From contig CASEVT010000037.1 in the NCBI GenBank assembly GCA_949291445.1, forward strand, positions 1 to 33,557: 33,557 nucleotides of DNA, written 5' to 3'. The translations under genes were made by a program, and so were the position numbers. How positions within the stretch are numbered: position 1 is the stretch's first letter; the number at the start of each line of letters is the position of its first letter. Under the pieces are notes generated by a model. The model was not told where the DNA came from. It searched no databases and saw nothing but the letters and a program-made list of their open reading frames with translations. This stretch comes from an uncultured bacterium (GTDB taxonomy: Bacteria; Cyanobacteriota; Vampirovibrionia; Gastranaerophilales; Gastranaerophilaceae). This document shows positions 29,350 to 33,557 of this stretch, in pieces.

Positions 29350-30213
29350 TTAACCTTTCATTTGGCTTGCAACTTCTTCTGCAAAGTTGTCTTTTCTCTT
29401 TTCAAGACCTTCGCCCAGTGTGTAGCGGATGAAAGATTCAATACTTAATTTTCCTTCGATCAGCTTTTCTACTGTTTCATCGGGGTTTTTAACAAAAGGT
29501 TGTTCAAGAAGACATCTTGATGCCATCAGTTTGTTGATTCTTCCTTCAACAATCTTGGCTCTGATATTTTCGGGTTTGTTTGCTAAATCTTCTTTACCCA
29601 TTTCGATTCTTGTTTCTTCATCAATAACCGATTGAGGAATTTCTTTTCTTGAAACGAAATCAGGTGCAGATGAAGCTATGTGAAGACAGATGTCTTTTGA
29701 CAGTTCTTCGTTAGCGGCACTCGTTTTCAAAAGTACGGCAATTTTGTTGTTATGAACATATTTTGCCAGATTGCCTTCAAGAATCTCAAATCTTCTGATT
29801 GTGATCTTTTCACCAATCGTTGCGATTTTTTCTTTTACAATTTCTTCAATTGTTTTTCCGCAAACCGGACATACAGAAGCATTCAATTCTTCAACACTTG
29901 CAGGCTTTTTCGCTACAATTTGTTTTGCAATATTGTTTACAAGTTCCTGAAAATCTGCGTTTTTAGCAACAAAGTCAGTTTCACAGTTTACTTCTAAAAC
30001 TGCACCTACACCGTTGTCGATGTATGCTGCAACTATACCTTCAGCAGCGATTCTGCCCATTTTTTTGTCAGCAGAAGCAATACCTTTTTGTCTCAAAAAT
30101 TCAATAGCTTTTTCCATATCGCCGTTATTTTCAACCAGTGCTTTCTTTGCATCCAAAATTCCGGCTCCGGTTTTCTCTCTCAATTCTTTTACCATAGAAG
30201 CGGTTACGTCCAT
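29350..30213 (-). CDS. tsf: Elongation factor Ts
   Basis: Guanine nucleotide exchange factor for EF-Tu. The N-terminal UBA-like domain (1-50, VKELREKTGAGILDAKKAL) is followed by the exchange motif NCETDFVAKN near residue 80 and the second half with IHEVN-like repeats. A CPVC..-containing insertion (SVCPVCGKTIEEIVKE, about residue 115) is a small oddity: a CxxC in a region that is usually cysteine-free. The 287 residues are normal. AAAGG precedes ATG. It follows rpsB after a terminator-like hairpin. Confidence 0.96.
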   Translation of the reverse strand: MDVTASMVKELREKTGAGILDAKKALVENNGDMEKAIEFLRQKGIASADKKMGRIAAEGIVAAYIDNGVGAVLEVNCETDFVAKNADFQELVNNIAKQIVAKKPASVEELNASVCPVCGKTIEEIVKEKIATIGEKITIRRFEILEGNLAKYVHNNKIAVLLKTSAANEELSKDICLHIASSAPDFVSRKEIPQSVIDEETRIEMGKEDLANKPENIRAKIVEGRINKLMASRCLLEQPFVKNPDETVEKLIEGKLSIESFIRYTLGEGLEKRKDNFAEEVASQMKG

Positions 30214-30263
30214 CGATTAATCCTTTCTAATTGTTTATCTCTAAACATTATAAATCATATTTT

Positions 30264-30290
30264 TAAAAAAGGCGGACAGTCTGCCCGCCT
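30264..30290 (-). terminator. Intercistronic terminator between rpsB and tsf
   Basis: Minus-strand GGCGG-G-CAG-A-CTG-T-CCGCC is nearly self-complementary over 19 bases and followed by six T. It probably lowers tsf expression relative to rpsB, as an attenuator. Confidence 0.8.
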
Positions 30291-30308
30291 GTAAAATAAC
30301 TAATTCTA

Positions 30309-31091
30309 TTACGCTTCGGTACTTACTTCTTCAGCTTTAACTTCCTCAGTTACGCCGGCATCTTCTGCTTTAATGCTTTCTGCCTTTGCACCTGCGGCTT
30401 TGTTTTCTCTGAGTTGCTTTCCTTCCAATACTGCATCTGCAAGTTTTGAAGCAATAAGTTTAATTGCTCTTATTGCATCATCGTTGCCGGGGATGATGTA
30501 GTCTATTCCTTCCGGATCAGCGTTTGTATCTGCAAGACAGATTACGGGTATATGCAATTTGTTTGCTTCTGCAATCGCTATGTCTTCTTTCTTTTGATCA
30601 ACTACAAAAATTAAATCCGGCATACCGCGCATTTCTTTGATACCGCCCAATGTTTTGCTTAATTTTTCAAGCTTTCTTGTCATTTGAGCAATTTCTTTTT
30701 TAGGTAACTGGTTGATCGTTCCGGAGTTTACAAAATCTTCAATCTCTCTCAATTTGTTAACTCTTGTGCGAATGGTTTCGAAGTTAGTGAGCATTCCGCC
30801 CAACCAGCGTCTGTTGATGTAGTACATTCCGCATCTTTCTGCTTCTTGTGCTACTACTTCTGATGCTTGTTTTTTTGTTCCTACAAAAACAATATTTTTA
30901 CCGCGTGCGGCAAATTCTTTTACGATATTGTATGCTTCATCAAGTTTTTCGGATGTTTTTCTTAAGTCTAAAACATAAATACCATTTCTTGCACCGTAAA
31001 TATACGGTTTCATTTTGGGGTTCCATCTTTGTGTTTGGTGTCCGAAGTGTACTCCGGCTTCCAGTAATTCAATCATTGATGCTACCGGCAT
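30309..31091 (-). CDS. rpsB: 30S ribosomal protein S2
   Basis: Small-subunit protein. 260 residues with MLEAGVHFG-type start ([20 protein letters not shown]), [29 protein letters not shown] and the [25 protein letters not shown] block. The C-terminus is an Ala/Glu-rich tail ([14 protein letters not shown]). AAAGGAG precedes ATG. A promoter near 31273-31300 and a 175-base structured leader precede it. tsf follows after an intercistronic hairpin, the conserved rpsB-tsf order. Confidence 0.97.
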   Translation of the reverse strand: MPVASMIELLEAGVHFGHQTQRWNPKMKPYIYGARNGIYVLDLRKTSEKLDEAYNIVKEFAARGKNIVFVGTKKQASEVVAQEAERCGMYYINRRWLGGMLTNFETIRTRVNKLREIEDFVNSGTINQLPKKEIAQMTRKLEKLSKTLGGIKEMRGMPDLIFVVDQKKEDIAIAEANKLHIPVICLADTNADPEGIDYIIPGNDDAIRAIKLIASKLADAVLEGKQLRENKAAGAKAESIKAEDAGVTEEVKAEEVSTEA

Positions 31092-31266
31092 CTTTTTCTC
31101 CTTTTCTCGGTTTGAGCTTCTCTGTTTATGTTGAACTCAAAACCTGCTTGTTGTAACCAAGGTTCTTACTTTCCCATCTTAAAAGATTAACAAACTATTT
31201 CCATTCCCTTAAGACTAAGGTTTCCCTTTTTAGAAAAGGTTCACCCTATCGTACTTGTGCAAACCT
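31092..31266 (-). promoter_or_regulatory. Structured leader of rpsB
   Basis: The 175-base leader begins with AAGGTT (31267-31262) able to pair with AACCTT (31241-31236), then CCTTA/TAAGG, then a second AACCTT further down (31164-31159) that could compete for the same AAGGTT. Such alternating pairs suggest autoregulation by S2. No Rfam-type consensus is recalled with certainty. Confidence 0.45.
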
Positions 31267-31272
31267 TATTTC

Positions 31273-31300
31273 ATATTACTACAAACATATCTTCTTGCAA
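31273..31300 (-). promoter_or_regulatory. rpsB promoter
   Basis: Minus-strand TTGCAA (31300-31295), 16 bases, TAATAT (31278-31273). Confidence 0.55.
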
Positions 31301-31337
31301 CATGCCGTATATTATGCGTTGTAGTTTTATTTCGGGT

Positions 31338-31535
31338 TTAAATTTTTGACTTGTTTTTTAGGCACGGAGTATCTTTTTCCTTTTTTAATTTTCTAATTTT
31401 AGTACTTTCGGGTAATTTTTTTTCCTTTTTATATTTGTGTTTGGGAGTTTTATTGCCTGTTAATCCAAGTTTTTTGCGTTTATCTTTTTGAGCTTTTTTT
31501 GATCTTTGTGCAATTGAGAGAAATTTAAATGCGGT
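31338..31535 (-). other. Lys-rich open frame without a canonical start
   Basis: Within the gap between rpsB and the 31623 gene the minus strand is open for 65 codons (stop 31340-31338; upstream stop 31538-31536). It reads SIAQRSKKAQKDKRKKLGL, then TGNKTPKHKYKKEKKLPES. No ATG, GTG or TTG lies in frame; an ATT precedes GCA CAA. It looks like a small basic protein, but could be a decayed gene or an effect of the A-rich strand. The gap otherwise holds only the rpsB promoter/leader and an unclear promoter for the 31623 gene. Confidence 0.25.
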
Positions 31536-31622
31536 TTAATTTGTATAAGATGTTTGAATCTGCCTGATTATACGGGCGAATCGGCTTAAGTGATTTTTTA
31601 TCAGAAATCGGACGGTGATATT

Positions 31623-32525
31623 ATGAAAAGACAAATTTTCTTCCTTGTTTTTTTATTTTTAATGGGTACTTGCGGTTTTTCTGCCGGTGCTTTAACCGAA
31701 CAAATTTCACAAATTGAAAACAGTTATTTCGGATATAATTTTCCGTCTGATTCCGATATTAAACGTATTGAACGCCTTGAGAAAGCTGTTTATGGCAGGA
31801 TTGGACAGGGTTCTGAGGTTAAACGTGCTCAAAAATTGTATAATGATTTGCAGGCGAATCTTTCTGTTGATGAATCCGATTATTCTACAAGCAGTACTCC
31901 TGAAGAATTGCCCGAAGCCGAAAAAGATGTCAGATATCCTGTTGTGGACAAGATAGAACAAAAGGTTTTTAAAAAAACTTATCAAAATGAGGACATATAT
32001 TTGAGGCTTTCACGGCTTGAAAAACAGGTATTTAAAAAAGAAAGCAACAGTTCTCTTAATGAACGTGTGGATAATCTTAGAAATACCATTCTCGGGTCGG
32101 TTGCACTCAACGACGAGGCTGTGAACATACGTGGGTATGATCCGCTCAATGATTCTGATGATGATTTATCCGACAATTCTCATTATAACTATTATTCTCC
32201 CCAAAATACCAGAAATCGTGTGGCTAAACCTGATTTTCGTACTTATGATACGGCACAAAATTATGATCTGGATATGCTTGAAAAAACCGTGTTTAACAGA
32301 AAGTTCTCAGGCGAAATGCCCGCTCAGCGTCTCGCCCGTCTTGAAAACTCCGTTTTCAATAAAACTTTCTCTGATGCCGATGATTCAAGAATTCAACGAC
32401 TACTTGCCGCTACTACCGCACAAAAAACTTCTCGAAATTATGACAATAACACGCTTATGCAGCGCTTGAATACCGGCATGCAGATTGGAGGGATTATTTT
32501 GATGGTTTTAGCAATGATTTTATAA
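31623..32525 (+). CDS. Secreted repeat protein with paired LE-x2-VF motifs
   Basis: 300 residues. ATG 31623 (GGTGAT upstream; the frame itself reaches 31590) begins a signal peptide (1-22). Six copies of [IL]-E-x2-[VY]-[FY] occur in three pairs: E32/E53, E112/E133 and E220/E241, with exactly 21 residues between the Glu in each pair. Examples are KIEQKVFKKTY, RLEKQVFKK, MLEKTVFNRKF and RLENSVFNKTF. A Ser/Asp/Asn-rich linker lies at about 165-210, and the extreme C-terminus (287-300) is hydrophobic. I recall comparable LE..VFG repeats in Melainabacteria/cyanobacterial-line proteins but no named domain. Probably an envelope protein. Its end overlaps the convergent gene by 32 bases. Confidence 0.7.
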   Translation: MKRQIFFLVFLFLMGTCGFSAGALTEQISQIENSYFGYNFPSDSDIKRIERLEKAVYGRIGQGSEVKRAQKLYNDLQANLSVDESDYSTSSTPEELPEAEKDVRYPVVDKIEQKVFKKTYQNEDIYLRLSRLEKQVFKKESNSSLNERVDNLRNTILGSVALNDEAVNIRGYDPLNDSDDDLSDNSHYNYYSPQNTRNRVAKPDFRTYDTAQNYDLDMLEKTVFNRKFSGEMPAQRLARLENSVFNKTFSDADDSRIQRLLAATTAQKTSRNYDNNTLMQRLNTGMQIGGIILMVLAMIL

Positions 32526-32736
32526 ACTCTCTCAGTCCCGGTTTTTTCTCCTTTACTTTTATCGATGTGTAGTCGTTTTCGCCTACTTTTGCTATTGTCG
32601 GTTTCGTTGTTTCTATCTGGCTTATTTTGCTCAGATCATTCAATCTGCATACCCCCTGCACTTTGTCACAGGCCGCATATGCGCATGTCGCCGACATTAA
32701 TGCCAGTGTCAGTATTGTTATAAAATTCGTTTTCAT
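32494..32736 (-). CDS. Small secreted orphan protein, 80 aa
   Basis: A signal peptide (KTNFITILTLALMSATCAYA, 1-21) is followed by ACDKVQGVCRLNDL with a Cys pair that can form a disulfide (C-x6-C), a Lys/Thr-rich middle, and a basic C-terminal helix (LREFIKSLLKPSK) resembling an antimicrobial- or membrane-binding amphipathic end. CGGAG lies upstream of ATG 32736. The last 32 bases run antisense through the end of the 31623 gene. The upstream region contains a dyad and a repeated TATTTACATT. No family recognised. Confidence 0.55.
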   Translation of the reverse strand: MKTNFITILTLALMSATCAYAACDKVQGVCRLNDLSKISQIETTKPTIAKVGENDYTSIKVKEKKPGLREFIKSLLKPSK

Positions 32737-32763
32737 ATCATTTATACTCCGCTTTACTATCCT

Positions 32764-32825
32764 TTATACTTTTTCGTATAAGTTCTACATATTTACATTT
32801 TTATCTTTTTTTAATTATTTACATT
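32764..32825. promoter_or_regulatory. Dyad and direct repeats upstream of the 32736 gene
   Basis: TTATAC-N6-GTATAA (32764-32781) is an inverted repeat. TATTTACATT occurs at 32790-32799 and 32816-32825, 26 bases apart, matching on the minus strand the AATGTAA half-site found in other shared elements. Confidence 0.4.
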
Positions 32826-32881
32826 GCCCGAAAGTGCTAAATAACTAAATTTCTATTGTATTTATAAATTTTTTGTTCTTT

Positions 32882-32898
32882 TTGTAAACATTTGTTAC
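32882..32898 (+). promoter_or_regulatory. Shared upstream element, copy 3
   Basis: TTGTAAACATTTGTTAC: TGTAA and TGTTA half-sites 10 bases apart, ending 18 bases before the sigma-28-type -35 (17 in the 4043 gene). Confidence 0.4.
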
Positions 32899-32916
32899 GA
32901 TTTGCGTAGTAAACCC

Positions 32917-32943
32917 TAAAGTTTTTCTGAAAAATGCCGATAT
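32917..32943 (+). promoter_or_regulatory. Sigma-28 (FliA)-type promoter, near-perfect
   Basis: TAAAGTTT (32917-32924), exactly 11 bases, GCCGATAT (32936-32943): 15 of 16 matches to the enterobacterial FliA consensus. The start site near 32950 gives about 130 bases of leader before ATG 33083. Flanking bases also match the 4079-4105 promoter (CCTAAAGTT ... AAAAATGCCGATATA). Confidence 0.75.
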
Positions 32944-33082
32944 AAATCATGTAGATATGCATATCAAGTTGTAAATATCAGTTCCTGTCCTGCTTGATTA
33001 ACATTAACTGTAAAGATTAAAGCAACTAAAAATACTTGGCAAAACCAATTGAAGACGGTAATAGCTAAATAGAAGGTCGAAT

Positions 33083-33364
33083 ATGATTCTTGAGTACAAA
33101 GTAAACGAAATCCACGTTCAGCCGGCATGGCTTAAGACACTCTATGAACTGATAGAGGAATTGAACTGTAAATGCCAGACTTATATTGATGAGTCTTATA
33201 ACAGGACATACAAACATTTCTCCAGAACACGAATTATACAAATTTACGGTTCAGATACAATGCTGTCTTGGCTGAAACTGAGAATGGAAAGGTATCTTCA
33301 CTTTATCGATGCTTTCAACGAACGCCCTGAAATACAGGCATCTATGAAAGAAGAAACTGAATAA
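33083..33364 (+). CDS. Orphan 93-aa protein under a sigma-28-type promoter
   Basis: Not recognised. AGAAGG precedes ATG. The product is soluble and helix/strand-like: ILEYKVNEIHVQPAWLKTLY, ELIEELNCKCQTY (C-x-C), then RIIQIYGSDTMLSWLKLRME and an acidic end (SMKEETE). There is no signal peptide. Its promoter is the best sigma-28 match in the window, implying expression with flagellar or chemotaxis genes, but its leader is unusually long. A terminator follows 34 bases after the stop, so it is a single-gene unit. Confidence 0.65.
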   Translation: MILEYKVNEIHVQPAWLKTLYELIEELNCKCQTYIDESYNRTYKHFSRTRIIQIYGSDTMLSWLKLRMERYLHFIDAFNERPEIQASMKEETE

Positions 33365-33397
33365 AAATTTAATAACTGCTCCCAATAAAGTGTTTTG

Positions 33398-33425
33398 GCA
33401 CTGCGATACTTCGTGGTGCATTTTT
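33398..33425 (+). terminator. Terminator of the 33083 gene
   Basis: GCACTGCGA / TCGTGGTGC stem with two G-U pairs, TACT loop, then ATTTTT. Confidence 0.75.
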
Positions 33426-33484
33426 CTTGAGAATTTTTGTCGGATTCTTCTGTTTCAGTTTTTTAGTACAATATAAAGGTGCTC

Positions 33485-33513
33485 TTTACACTAAAAAAAT
33501 ATTATACTATAAT
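33485..33513 (+). promoter_or_regulatory. Strong promoter for a gene beyond the window
   Basis: TTTACA (33485-33490), 17 bases, TATAAT (33508-33513). GAGAGGA near 33540 may be the ribosome site of a gene that starts just past the end. Confidence 0.65.
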
Positions 33514-33557
33514 GTTAGAGCTCTGATATTTTGAGTGAAGAGAGGATACCTGAACCG

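Larger units (their letters stand above)
32737..33082. other. Intergenic region between divergent 32736(-) and 33083(+)
   Basis: 346 bases holding, for the minus-strand gene, a dyad (32764-32781) and two TATTTACATT repeats, and for the plus-strand gene a TGTAA-type element and a sigma-28-type promoter followed by a 130-base leader. Only tiny ORFs (ATG CAT ATC AAG TTG stop) occur in that leader. Confidence 0.6.

Overview
The window is AT-rich bacterial chromosome using the standard genetic code (TAA, TAG and TGA all end clear genes). MurE carries the meso-diaminopimelate signature DNPR, several proteins have Sec signal peptides, and the core genes sit among many short, lineage-type orphan proteins. 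Together this suggests a Gram-negative-type gut bacterium. From family resemblance I would guess Gastranaerophilales (Melainabacteria/Vampirovibrionia). There is no rRNA in the window, so that placement is inference. No tRNA, CRISPR array, insertion sequence or prophage was seen, and I found no complete new defence or mobile system.

Layout. 1-2365: 3' end of a homocitrate-synthase-family enzyme, an orphan protein and tpiA. 2465-4043: small orphan genes (ribbon-helix-helix regulator, Cys-pair protein, LSm-like protein, a protein behind a sigma-28-type promoter). 4276-5241: rplJ-rplL, preceded by an L10 leader with an attenuator hairpin. 5578-8766: ftsI-murE. 8790-9553: two tandem secreted Cys-containing paralogues. 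9793-12617: aroQ, a membrane protein with a FliO-like tail, and an orphan solute-binding protein. 12773-14191: TPR protein. 14425-14499: candidate small RNA. 14576-16591: zinc-ribbon/YhcC radical-SAM pair convergent with a YhaM-type nuclease and a 20-residue ORF. 16738-19049: NDP-sugar pyrophosphorylase, aroF and an orphan. 19196-20204: three small orphans. 20543-22548: glmS plus a 55-residue ORF. 22574-25422: gltX-bioG-bioC. 25599-26735: acyl-CoA dehydratase-related protein. 26765-29238: coaBC, nif3-like and a secreted orphan, all overlapping. 29350-31091: rpsB-tsf with a structured leader. 31623-33364: repeat protein, small secreted protein, and an orphan behind the best sigma-28-type promoter.

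Functional threads: translation (rpsB, tsf, rplJ, rplL, gltX), cell wall (ftsI, murE, glmS), shikimate pathway (aroF, aroQ), cofactors (bioC, bioG, coaBC), glycolysis (tpiA).

The most interesting signals are regulatory. Three unrelated-looking orphan genes (starts 4043-, 14191-, 33083+) have promoters matching the flagellar sigma-28 consensus with exact 11-base spacing. Three orphan genes (starts 4043-, 19683-, 33083+) share an upstream element with TGTAA-type half-sites one helical turn apart. Five genes have a -10 box only 6-8 bases before ATG and look leaderless. Structured leaders precede rplJ, rpsB and possibly glmS.
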